A stretch of DNA of 64,000 nucleotides from contig NC_088295.1 of NCBI RefSeq assembly GCF_032854445.1, positions 2,980,501 to 3,044,500 on the forward strand, written 5' to 3'. The notes beneath the pieces are model-generated. The model searched no databases. It was not told the DNA's origin and saw only the letters and a list, made by a program, of their open reading frames with translations. Position numbers and translations under genes: made by a program. Positions 1 to 11,269 of this stretch are shown one piece after another; the stretch's first letter is position 1, and each line of letters opens with the position of its first letter. Origin of the DNA: Liolophura sinensis. Taxonomy: Eukaryota; Mollusca; Polyplacophora; Chitonida; Chitonidae.

Positions 1-3000
1 TTCTGTACTGTCTTGTAGAACCACTGATTGAAAATACAATGTGTTATTTCTATGCTGTCTTGCAGAACCACTGATTGAGGCATACCATGTGTTATTTCTA
101 TGCTGTCTTGTAGAACCACTGATTGAGACATACCGTGTGCTATTTCTATACTGTCTTGTAGAACCACTGATTGAGAATACCATGTATTATTTCCATGCTG
201 TGTTGTAGAACCACTGATTGAGAATACCATGTGTTATTTATATACTGTCTTGTAGAACCATTGATTGAGACATATCGTGTGTTATTTCTATGCTGTCTTG
301 TAGAACCACTGATTGAGACAAACCATGTGCTATTTTTATGCTGTCTTGTGGAACCACTGATTGAGATATACCGTGTGTTATTTCTATGCTGTTTTGTAGA
401 ACCACTGATTGAGACATACCGTGTGTTATTTCTATGCTGTCTTGTAGAACCACTGATTTAGAATACCATGTGTTATTTCTATGCTGTCTTGTAGAACCAC
501 TGATTGAGACATACCGTGTGTTATTTCTATGCTGTCTTGTAGAACGACTGATTGAGACATACCATGTGCTATTTCTATGTTGTGTTGTAGAACCACTGAT
601 TGAGACATACCATGTGTTATTTCTATGCTGTCTTGTAGAACCACTGATTGAAAATACAATGTGTTATTTCTGTGCTTTCTTGTAGAACCACTGATTGAGA
701 ATACCATGTTTTATTTCTATGCTGCCTTGTAGAACCACTGATTGAGACATACCGTGTGCTATTTCTATACTGTCTTGTAGAACCACTGATTGAGAATACC
801 ATGTATTATTTCTATACTGTCTTGTAGAACCACTGATTGAGAATACCATGTATTATTTCTACACTGTCTTGTAGAACCACTGATTGAGAATACCATGTGT
901 TATTTCTATGCTGTCTTGTAGAACCACTGATTGAGACATACCATGTGTTATTTCTATGCTGTCTTGTAGAACCACTGATTGAGACAAACCATGTGCTATT
1001 TTTATGCTGTCTTGTAGAACCACTGATTGAGATATACCATGTATTATTTCTATGCTGTTTTGTAGAACCACTGATTGAGACATACTGTGTGTTATTTCTA
1101 TGCTGTCTTGTAGAACCACTGATTAAGACAAACCATGTGCTATTTTTATGCTGTCTTGTAGAACCACGGATTGAAAATACCGTGTGTTATTTCTATGTTG
1201 TCTTGTAGAACCACTGATTTAGACCTACCGTGTGTTATTTCTATGCTGTCTTGTAGAACCACTGATTGAAAATACCATGTGTTATTTCTATACTGTCTTG
1301 TAGAACCACTGATTGAGAATAGCATGTGTTATTTCTATGCTGTCTTGTAGAACCACTGATTGAGACATACCATGTGTTATTTCTATACTGTCTTGTAGAA
1401 CCACTGATTGAAAATACAATGTGTTATTTCGATGCTGTCTTGTAGAACCACTGATTGAGAATACCATGTGTTATTTCTATGCTGTCTTGTAGAACGACTG
1501 ATTTAGACATACCATGTGTTATTTCTATGCTGTCTTGTAGAACCACTGATTGAGAATACCATGTACTATTTCTATGCTGTTATGTAGAATTACTGATTGA
1601 GAATACAATGTGTTATTTCTATGCTGTCTTGTAGAACCATTGATTGAGACACACCGTGTGTTATTTCTATGCTGTCTTGTAGAACCACTGATTGAGACCT
1701 ACCGTGTGCTATTTCTATGCTGTCTTGCAGAACCACTGATTGAGACGTACCATGTGCTGTTTTTATGCTGTCTTGTAGAACCACGGATTGAAAATACCGT
1801 GTGTTATTTCTATGCTGTCTTGTAGAACCACTGATTTAGACCTACCGTGTGTTATTTCTATGCTGTCTTGTAGAACCACTGATTGAAAATACCATGTGTT
1901 ATTTCTATACTGTCTTGTAGAACCACTGATTGAGAATAGCATGTGTTATTTCTATGCTGTCTTGTAGAACCACTGATTGAGACATACCATGTGTTATTTC
2001 TATACTGTCTTGTAGAACCACTGTTTGAAAATACAATGTGTTATTTCGATGCTGTCTTGTAGAACCACTGATTGAGAATACCATGTGTTATTTCTATGCT
2101 GTCTTGTAGAACGACTGATTTAGACATACCATGTGTTATTTCTATGCTGTCTTGTAGAACCACTGATTGAGAATACCATGTATTATTTCTATGCTGTTAT
2201 GTAGAATCACTGATTGAGAATACCATGTGTTATTTCTATGCTGTCTTGTAGAACCATTGATTGAGACACACCGTGTGTTATTTCTATGCTGTCTTGTAGA
2301 ACCACTGATTGAGACCTACCATGTGTTATTTCTATGCTGTCTTGCAGAACCACTGATTGAGGCATACCATGTGTTATTTCTATGCTGTCTTGTAGAACCA
2401 CTGATTGAAAATACCATGTGTTATTTCTATACTGTCTTGTAGAACCACTGATTGAAAATAGCATGTGTTATTTCTATGCTGTCTTGTAGAACCACTGATT
2501 GAGGCCTACCATGTGCTGTTTTTATGCTGTCTTGTAGAACCACTGATTGAGACATACCGTGTGTTATTTCTATGCTGTCTTGTAGAACCACTGATTGAAA
2601 ATACCATGTGTTATTTCTATACTGTCTTGTAGAACCACTGATTGAGAATAGCATGTGTTATTTCTATGCTGTCTTGTAGAACCACTGATTGAGACATACC
2701 ATGTGTTATTTCTATACTGTCTTGTAGAACCACTGATTGAAAATACAATGTGTTATTTCTATGCTGTCTTGTAGAACCACTGATTGAGAATACCATGTAT
2801 TATTTCTATGCTGTTATGTAGAATCACTGATTGAGACACACCGTGTGTTATTTCTATGCTGTCTTGTAGAACCACTGATTGAGACACACCGTGTGTTATT
2901 TCTATGCTGTCTTGCGGAACCACTGATTGAGACCTACCATGTGCTGTTTTTATGCTGTCTTGTAGAACCACTGATTGAGACATACCGTGTGTTATTTCTA

Positions 3001-3650
3001 TGCTTTTTTGTAGAACCACTGATTGAGACATACCATGTATTATTTCTATGCTGTCTTTTAGAACCACTGATTTAGAATTCCATGTGTTATTTCTATGCTG
3101 TCTTGTAGAACCACTGATTGAGACATATCGTGTGTTATTTCTATGCTGTCTTGTAGAACCACTGATTGAGACCTACCATGTATTATTTCTATGCTGTCTT
3201 GTAGAACCACTGATTGATAATACAATGTGTTATTTCTATACTGTCTTGTAGAACCACTGATTGAGAATACCATGTTTTATTTCTATGTTGTCTTGTAGAA
3301 CCACTGATTGAGACATACCATGTATTGTTTTTATGCTGTCTTGTAAAACCACTGATTGAGAATTCATTGTGTTATTTCTATGCTGTCTTGTAGAACCACT
3401 GATTGAGACATACCATGTGTTATTTCTATGCTGTCTTGTAGAACCACTGATTGAGACATACCATGTGTTATTTCTATGCTGTCATGTAGAACCTCTGATT
3501 GAGGCATACCATGTGTTATTTCTATGCTGTCTTGTAGAACCACTGATTGAGACATACCATGTGTTATTTCTATTCTGTGTTGTGGAACCACTGATTGTAA
3601 AATACCATATGTTATTTTCTTGCTGTGTTGTATGAGTTAGACGTATGACG
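1..3650 (+). repeat. Minisatellite array, 47/48 bp unit, about 76 copies
   Basis: The unit core is TATGCTGTCTTGTAGAACC. Units ending GAGAATACCATG are 47 bp and units ending GAGACATACCATG are 48 bp. Runs of 48 bp units stay in frame and give spurious 16-residue repeat reading frames on both strands; 47 bp units break the frame, so I do not call these coding. Each unit holds a pyrimidine-rich stretch ending in TTGTAG, a good 3' splice-site match. Variant units recur at about 666 bp (for example 317 and 983) and at about 617 bp (for example 1561, 2178 and 2796), a higher-order structure of 14 and 13 units. The array starts before the window and ends directly upstream of the exon at 3678, so it probably lies in an intron. 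Confidence 0.97.
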
Positions 3651-3677
3651 TTTCATTGTTGTTTTTGTGTTTTGTAG

Positions 3678-6600
3678 AAAGCGCTGAATGACTTGAGAAC
3701 AACTTTCCGAACTACATTAGAAACTGCAGAATATTCCAAAGGAAAGAGTTATTGGGGAAACGTCTTGAATCGTGTTCAGTTATCAAGAAAAAAGAAAAGC
3801 AACACCGTGGAAAATACTGCAGACCAGGTTTTTATGAAGTTGTTTTTTTATGAGCGACAAAATTAAGGCGTTATTTTCATAAATTACTACCCAAGTAAAA
3901 GATATAAGGTGCTTTGTATAAAGAGGTATAACTCAAAAATTTCACTCATGATAAGAAGTTACATGTGCAGGGCGCTATGATCGGACGACCTACTGAAACT
4001 GCCTATCTTGAGTAAAAATATAAATATAAATAATAAATAATCTGGTACACCTCAGCGTTCACAGGGTTATTCCTTCACCACATGCTTTCTATAACAAAGA
4101 CGAAGGGTTCTATCTGGATACGTAGGATGTACGTAGGAAGCCCCAGATACATAGGAAGCCCCAGATACGCAAGTGATGTTTGCAGTATTTCTTTTTTTCA
4201 GTGCTTTAAGATATATGTATGTCTTTCTGTTGTAGGACCCTGTTCGATATGTTCCATGTATTTCGATCAGCTCTCCCCTTTACGAACAGGTGAGTCCAGG
4301 GATGTATCTATTGTTTGATTATCTCTCTCATTCACAAACGAGCGAACCCAGGATTGCATCTGTTGTACGATGTATTCTCTCGTCTACGAACATGTAAGTC
4401 ACTCCACAAAACACTTGTTCTACACTTGAGTTTCACTAAGAGAGGCTAATGAAACTCACATACAAATATCAGGGTTTCCTCAGGTAGACTGTGAGCCTTC
4501 TAAACGTATCTCAGAGTTTCCTACGGGTAGGCTGCAAGCTTTACTGATGTATCTCTGGGTTTCCCACAAGTGACATACAAGCGTTACACAGGTATCTCTG
4601 GGTTTCCCACAAGCAGCCTACGAGCCTTACAGATGTATCTCCGGGTATCCTACAGACGTATCTCAGGATTGCAAACAGGGAGACTACGAGCTTCCTAGAC
4701 GTATCTCACGGTTTCCCACAGGTAGGTTGCAAGGTTTACAGACGTATTTATGGAATTACCACGTGTAGGTTACGAGCCTTACAGACATATCTCATGGTTA
4801 CCCCAGGTAGGTTACGAGCCTCTTAGATGTATCTCAAGGTTTCCCTCAGGTTCCCTTACGGACGTACGTCAGGGATTGCACCAGGTAGACTTACAGACGT
4901 GTATCAAGGGTTCCCTCAGGTAGGTTACCAGCTTTACAGACGTACTCCAGAGATTACACCAGGTAGACTTACAGACGTATATCAAGGGTTCCTTCAGGTA
5001 GGCTTCCAGCTTTACAGACGTACGTCAGGGATTGCACTAGGTAGACGTCCAGACGTATCTCAGGGTTTCCCTCAAAGTAGGCTACCAGCCTTGCAGACGT
5101 ACGTCAGGGATTAGGCTGTATTAGTGGCTTCCATCAGGTAGATTATGGGCATCAAAGACGCATCCGAGGGTTTCCGTTTGGTAGATTATTAACACCAAAG
5201 ACATATCTCTGTTTTCCTCAGCCAGACTATGGGCCTAATAGACGTCTCTCAGGGTTTCCCTCAGCCAGGTTATGGGCCTCATAGCCGTATCAGTGTTTCC
5301 CTCTGCCAGGCTATGGTATTCATAGACGTATCTCAGGGTTTCCCTCAGGCAGGCTATGAGCCTGACAGACGTTCATGAAGGGTTTCCTTCAGTTAGACTA
5401 TGAGCCTCACAGACGTATATCAGGGGTTACCTTCAGGTAGACTATGAGCCTCACAGATATATATGAGGGATTCCCTCATATGAGGTAGACTATGAGCACA
5501 TAACAGACGCATATCAGGGGTTTCCTTCAGGAGACTATGAGCCTCACAGACGTATCGATGTAGACTATGGATACATGTCCCATATCACAGACACAAATCA
5601 GGGGTTAAAAACCATGATCTATGTACACGCTTTACCTGTTTAAACTTGCTTGACAACACAGTCCGACTTTTCACTTCCAGGTCGACGAGGAGCTCCGCCA
5701 CGATATCTATTCCCAAGCCTTCCAGGATAGGTCTAGTAACGGTAGTGCCTACAGTGAGTTATCTCCCCTTGTCATCGTAGGCTAATCATGCATTCAGTAA
5801 TTTTCAAAAACCATTCATCAAACATTCTTTTGGTTTGTGGTAAAATGGATTGGTGTAAAATTTGTTCACCTTAACTGAAATAAAAATTAAAAATAACTTT
5901 ATGTGGTAATAAATAAATAAAATAATTAACATTTGATTTAAAACATCGATGCGTAGTTTTTCTTTCATTTTACACGTCTACTTGTTATAAGAGATGGAAC
6001 TCACTGAACGGATCGTTTTTGACACATTGATAAAAACAATGAACAACTAAACATTCGCCATTTTGACAGCCATTCTGCTCGATTTTATGTCATTGTTCAA
6101 TATTGGAATTACCATATCGTTGCTTTGAAAAGGTGTCTGTTACCACCATAGTATCAAGGTTATGCTCATTTTACTGGCCTGATACATGCATGTACTGACA
6201 TCGTCTATCTGCCCGGTAGGTTCAGCGAGCGGCGGGTCACGTGGGAGCAGAACAAGTACGGGCAGTTCCGGGGTCGGCAGCTTTATCGAGGTACAATCTT
6301 TTTCAACGTACAGTACAAAATGTGAGGGAAACAGTCTTCCTGAGGGAAAATCCTGAGATACGTCTGTGAGGCACACCACCTACCCGGGGGAAAACCCCTG
6401 AGATACGTGTGTGAGGCACACAATGTATAGAGATGCCTTTGTGAGGGAAATGGTCTACCTGAATGAAAGCCAAGAGATGTGTTTGTAAGGGAATTGGTTT
6501 ACTTGAATGAAGTACCAGAGATGTGTTTGTGAGAGACATTCACCATGTGTCTGTGTGCTTGCCTGATTGAAAGCCAAGAGATGTGTTCATGATGGAAATG

Positions 6601-8385
6601 GTCTACTTAATTGGAAGCGCAGAGATGCGTTTGTGAGGGAAATGGTCTACCGAATGAAAGCTCAGAGATACGTGTGTGAGGGAAATGGTGTACCTGAATG
6701 AAAGCCCAGAGATACGTTTGTGAGGGAAATGGTGCGCCTGAATGAAAGCCCAGAGATGCGTTTGTGAGGGAAATGGTGTACCTGAATGAAAGCCCAGAGA
6801 TGCGTGTGTGAGGGAAATGGTGTACCTGAATGAAAGGCTAGATTGGTTGAGTGATCATTACAGAGCTTTTTAAGTGGGAACACAATGATGCGTTACTACT
6901 TAAATCATTCTTTGTAATATGTTTTAGGAGGAGAGCACCTATAGTATGGCAGATTTCAGTCGAGGTAGACAACAGGTAAGAGAGTGGTATTATGAAAGAT
7001 TTTCAGGCGAATAAATTAGAAACAAAGTTTTATAACGACTCAATAACCGCTATCTCAAGGTCAGTGACACTAAAGACTATATGTGGTGTAATTATCTTTT
7101 GTCAAGAAAGTGACATCTAATGCCTGTGTCCATGATCTTGTACTTGTGACTTCGATATGGGACATTTATCCAAAATAAATGTATTGTGCCTGATGCATGA
7201 TATTGTTCCCGTGATCCCGATATTGTGCCTGAGTGCATGATCTTGATAGTGTGCATGAGTGCATAATCCAGATATTGTACCTGAGTACACGATCTTGATA
7301 TTGTGTCTGTTTTCCTGATATTGTTCCTGACTGCATGGCCTGATATTGTGCCCGTTTTCCTGGTTTTCTGTCTGAGTGGATGATCTTGATATTGTGCCCG
7401 AGTGCATGATCATGATATTGTGCCTGTGTGCATGATCCTGGTATTGTTCATGAGTGCATAATCTTAATATTGTGCCTGAGTACACGATCTTGATATTTTG
7501 TCTGTTTTCCCCATTTAAGTGTTTTCTATGCCTAAGTGCGTGATCTTCATATTGTGCCTGAGTTCATGATCCAGATATTGTGCCTGAGTGCATGAAACAG
7601 ATATTGTGCCTGTTTTCCTAGTTTTGTGCCTGAGTGCATGATACAGATATTGTGCCTGAGTGTATAATCCTGGTATTGTGCCTGAGTGCATGATCCTGAT
7701 ATTGTGCCTGTTCTTCTGGTTTTGTGGTTCTGAGTGTATGATCTTGATAGTGTGTCTGGGTGCATGATCCTGATATTGTGCCTGAGTGCATGATCTAGAT
7801 ATTATGCCTGTTTTCCGGGTATTGTGCTTGTTTTCGTGATATTGTGACTTTGCCCATACTATTTTATCATGTTCTATCTGATACAGAAGAAGGATGTACA
7901 CGAGTAAGTCTGTATTATAACTGAACAAAGTTGTACATTTGGACGTTAATCATCTCGTATCAAAATTACTGCGTTGTGTAAACATCCGATCGCGACAACT
8001 GTAGCTGAAGTAATTACCAATTGAGTTATCAAAACTCTAAAACGATGACCAGTTTTCCATTTATTCATTAACCAATCTGGCCGAGGTTTCAGCAGTAACT
8101 CAGCATTTTTGAGTGAGACGGGGAATATTTCACTAATCTCCTCTTACAGCGTCAGTCAGTTAAAATCACGCTTTACTTTTTATATAAGCCACTGTTACGT
8201 CGCTAACTTTTAGAATAGCTATCTGTTACTGACTTAATGGTGTCCATGTCTTTTAGCAGAAATCCCGAAGAGAGAAAGTCGTCCAAGATACGTCTAGCCT
8301 GATGATGCATCCAGCACCGAGTATACCCCGCGCAGACAGGCCTAAACTACGGCGGCCTATGCCTCCGCCACCTCCCCGTCACTGA
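3678..8385 (+). CDS. 3' exons of an unrecognised multi-exon gene (C-terminal ~174 residues)
   Basis: Six small exons join with matching phases and good splice sites: 3678-3827, 4236-4289, 5681-5753, 6220-6290, 6928-6975 and 8257-8385, with stop TGA at 8383. Lengths are 150, 54, 73, 71, 48 and 129 nt; the first five sum to 132 codons with no stop. The protein tail has a basic stretch (LSRKKKSN) after an aromatic SYWGNVLNRVQ, a Ser/Gly-rich segment across exons 3-4, an acidic EEESTYSMADF, and a proline-rich basic end (RRPMPPPPPRH). It looks like a disordered cytoplasmic or nuclear tail. I recognise no family. The 5' exons lie outside the window, beyond the 3.65 kb array. The last acceptor is ambiguous by one codon (8257 or 8260). 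An optional 17 nt exon at 7887 would change the end of the protein. The exon chain is seen in the sequence; that it is expressed is inferred. Confidence 0.62.
4325..5575 (+). repeat. Intronic minisatellites, ~53 bp then ~45-50 bp units
   Basis: Two degenerate copies of the preceding exon end and donor region begin at 4325 and 4377, spaced 52-54 bp from the true one at 4271. From about 4470 to 5575 a second array follows, with a degenerate unit containing TATCTCAGGGTTTCC and CTCAGGTAGGCTA. The CAG-GTAGG in many units resembles a 5' splice site. The array lies in the intron between exons 4236-4289 and 5681-5753. Short reading frames here are repeat artefacts. Confidence 0.88.
6330..6845 (+). 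repeat. Intronic minisatellite, ~44 bp unit, about 11 copies
   Basis: The unit contains GAGATGCGTTTGTGAGGGAA followed by ATGGTGTACCTGAATGAAAG. The best-conserved copies are at 6660-6840 and the array is more degenerate at its 5' end. It lies in the intron between exons 6220-6290 and 6928-6975. Confidence 0.93.
7115..7845 (+). repeat. Intronic minisatellite, ~26 bp unit, about 27 copies
   Basis: The unit is close to GATATTGTGCCTGAGTGCAT followed by GATCCT, with many single-base and length variants. Overlapping reading frames on the - strand are periodic and have no other support. The array lies upstream of the possible microexon at 7887. Confidence 0.93.
7887..7903 (+). other. Possible 17 nt microexon
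   Basis: A 17 nt segment lies between a good acceptor (CTATCTGATACAG) and a strong donor (GTAAGT). If included between exons 6928-6975 and 8257 it adds KKDVH and shifts the last exon into another frame. That frame ends at a TGA at 8300 after DRNPEERKSSKIRLA. If skipped, the last exon runs to 8383 with the proline-rich end. Both products look plausible, so this could be alternative splicing. Chance occurrence is also possible. Confidence 0.35.
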
Positions 8386-8640
8386 GGCTACCTTCCTTTG
8401 CTAAGGTCACTTTCCAGTGACAGAGGCTTGACTGTGGCCACCTTCCCGTGACTGAGGAAACTGTCCAGTGACTAAGCCCAGCTTCTTCTGACTGAGGCCA
8501 CCTCCTTGTGAATGAGGCCACCTCCTTGTGAATGAGGCCACCTCCTTGTGAATGAGGCCACCTCTTGTGAATGAGGCCACCTCCTTGTGAATGAGGCCAC
8601 CTCCTTGTGAATGAGGCCACCTCCCGGTGACTAGGGCAGA
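8386..8640 (+). repeat. 3' UTR minisatellite, 20 bp unit, derived from the stop-codon region
   Basis: The last coding bases and stop, CCACCTCCCCGTCACTGAGG, match the array unit CCACCTCCTTGTGAATGAGG at 16 of 20 positions. The array starts immediately after the stop. Early copies are degenerate and copies at 8500-8625 are almost identical. Each unit repeats the TGA. Confidence 0.9.
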
Positions 8641-8653
8641 CTTTTAGTGTATA

Positions 8654-8659
8654 AATAAA
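8654..8659 (+). terminator. Candidate polyadenylation signal AATAAA
   Basis: AATAAA about 270 bases after the stop at 8383-8385 and just past the 20 bp array. It is the nearest candidate 3' end for the upstream gene. A second AATAAA lies at 11109-11114 after more repeats. Confidence 0.45.
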
Positions 8660-8689
8660 TATTGTGTAATATTAGTCTGAATTAGTGTG

Positions 8690-9910
8690 AATTTAGGGAA
8701 TATGTTAACGTAGAGGTGCGTGCATGTAAGGACTGTGTTAAATTAGGGAGTATGTGAATGTAAGCATTGTAGGAATATAGGGGGTGTGCGAATGTAGGGA
8801 CTCTGGGAACGTAGGAAATGTGTGATTGTAAGGGCTGTGTAAAATTAAGCGTGTGGGAATGTAAGGACTATGTGAAAGTAGGGTGTGTGCGAATGTAAGG
8901 ACCGTGTAAAAACAAGGAGTGTATAAATGAAAGGGCTGTGTGAGGTTAGGCGTGTGGTAATGTAAGGACTATGTGAAAGTAGGGAGTTTGCGAATGTAAG
9001 GACCGTGTAAAAGTAGGGAGTGTGCGAATGTAAGTACGGTATGAAAGTAGGGGGTGTGCGAATGTAAGGGCTGTGTGAAAGAAGGAAGTGTGCGAATGTA
9101 AGGACTGTGTGAAAGTAGGGAGTTTGCGAATGTAAGGACCGTGTAAAAGTAGGGAGTGTGCGAATGTAAGTACGGTATGAAAGTAGGGGGTGTGCGAATG
9201 TAAGGGCTGTGTGAAAGAAGGAAGTGTGCGAATGTAAGGACTGTGTGAAAGTAGGGAGTGTGCGAATGTAAGTACGGTATGAAAGTAGGGAGTGTGCGAA
9301 TGTAAGGGCTGTGTGAAAGAAGGAAGTGTGCGAATGTAAGGACTGTGTGAAAGTAGGGAGTGTGCGAATGTAAGGAATATGTGAAAGTAGGGGGTGTGCG
9401 AATGTATGGACAGTGTGAAAGTAGAGAGTGTGCAAATGTAAGTACTGTGTAAAGGAAGGGAGTGCATGGATGTAAGGACAGTGTTAAATTAGGAGTGTGG
9501 GAATGTAAGGACAGTGTGAAAGAAGGGAGTGTATGAATGTAAGCGCTCTGTTAAAATAGGGAGTGTGCAAATGTAAGGACTATAGGAAAATAGGGAGTTT
9601 GTGGATGTAAGGACTGTTAAATGGGGAAAGTAGGGTGTGTGCGAATGTAAGGATCGTGTAAAAAAGGAGTGTATAAATGAAAGGGCTGTGTGAAGTTAGG
9701 CGTGTGGGAATGTAAGGACTATGAGGAAAGTAGGGAGTGTGCGATTGTAAGGTTTATGGGGAAAGTGTGCGAATGTAAGGACTATGGAAATGCAGGGTGT
9801 GTGAATGTAAGGACTATGGGGAGAGTAAGGAGTGTCCGAATGTAAGAACTGTGGGAAAATAGGGAGAGTATGAATGCAAGCACTATGTGATTTTAGGAGT
9901 GCCTGGAATC
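8690..9910 (+). repeat. Minisatellite, ~33-34 bp unit, about 35 copies
   Basis: The unit is close to GTGTGCGAATGTAAGGACTG then TGTGAAAGTAGGGA. A sub-block of about 166 bp recurs (for example 8986 and 9115), so part of the array is a higher-order repeat. Open reading frames of 173-196 codons on the - strand are products of the periodicity. Confidence 0.95.
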
Positions 9911-11269
9911 CGGTCGTGTGAGAAAGTCGGAAGTGTATGAGAGTTTCATCTTCACCGCTACAGAAGGTTGATATTTGTTATTTTTTATAAATGTAGAATG
10001 CACATGTACGGAATAGCATGTATGGGCATCGTGGGCTGCTGATGTGTCGAAAAAAGTCTGCAAAAACCCGGCTGGCGAAAATGTAAAATGGGTGAGAAAA
10101 GCCGTGAAAATGTATCCGGGGTGGCTTTAAAGGTAGTAATGTGCATACCTCTTGATGAAAGACTTTTAAAAACTAGACCTGTGATCGCTTGAATTGAGCT
10201 TAGTTTGCTTATCTTCAGTTGTTGCCAGCCTGTATATGCTGTATATGTCGCATAACTGTGTACGTTCCAGCTCTGATTAAGCAGCCAGCGCATGCGCCGT
10301 GAATGGCGCTTGTGTAGAATAATAGCCCAGCAGGAGGTGATAAGCTCTGGTCTAACATCCACTTCCAGACATGCATACTGTTGTTGATCTGTGAAAAATT
10401 AATCAGCACTACAATTTAAGCTGACCCTTACATCAGACTTTCAGGGATCAAAGCGTAATAGAGTGCGTGTGAATTTGGACAAATATTTATTGTTATGTAC
10501 CATGTATATTATTTTAGCATTCAATTCGAATTGCATGCTTAACGCAAGAAAATAGAAGCGTATTTAAAATGTGTAGTTATAGATTTTTGCCAGTCGATAC
10601 ATGTAGTTACAATGGTTGTTTATCATATGGCTCGAGTGTCCTTAGATGGCCAGTTTGACATCTATTTGCAAAGATTTTATTTCTGTATTTATTTGATAAG
10701 ACTATACACGAGATTTAATAACCTTTGACTTTTGTAACTGTTTAGATATTAAATACAGCGTTCATGTGATTTTAAGCAATATGTTACGTGGTAGTAGGCC
10801 TATGTACATGTATGCATGTGGCAACGGAAGGCTTTCAGCTATAACTAGCGTTGTCACGTCATGCCTCTGGTTCCGGCTACCTCCGCCTTATACGTGTCTA
10901 TTTATACACTCTGCGATTGATCGGACCCCAGGGCAGGGATGTAGACTAAGGTTTGCTCATGGTCAGCCATGCATGCATTGTGTCAAACCTTTCCCTGAAC
11001 TTTTTTCACAGGTCATGATTAGAGTACTTTACAGCATTTTGTTCATTGATGATTGCTGTACTGTCCCGTGTGCTATACCGTGAAACTGGGCTGTCCAGCG
11101 AAAGAGGCAATAAATATATAAACAACTTTCTCAGCTCAGTTTTATTCAACTACTTGAATATACACGTGTACTTTAACTTGACTCACGTCACATTACCCGT
11201 GTTTTAAAGAACGCATGCGCTGTGCGCTGTTATGACTTGCCATTTCGGTTAGGTACACATTAAAGTTTA
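9911..11269 (+). other. Unique-looking spacer, no gene seen
   Basis: No exon chain, SINE or array is apparent. Reading frames of 105-125 codons occur on both strands but lack recognisable domains or convincing splice partners. AATAAA at 11109-11114 could be a distal polyadenylation site for the upstream gene. Confidence 0.5.

Noticed and set aside
1-3650. CRISPR-like array
   Set aside because: There are no unique spacers between repeats; the whole unit is repeated, and the context is a eukaryotic intron.
6220-6290. Alternative frame of this exon (FSERRVTWEQNKYGQFRG)
   Set aside because: Looks more protein-like than the Ser/Gly frame, but phases on both sides require the Ser/Gly frame.
8845-9467. 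- strand frames of 173-196 codons rich in HTLYFHT-like repeats
   Set aside because: They lie entirely in a ~33 bp minisatellite and have no non-repetitive sequence or splice context.
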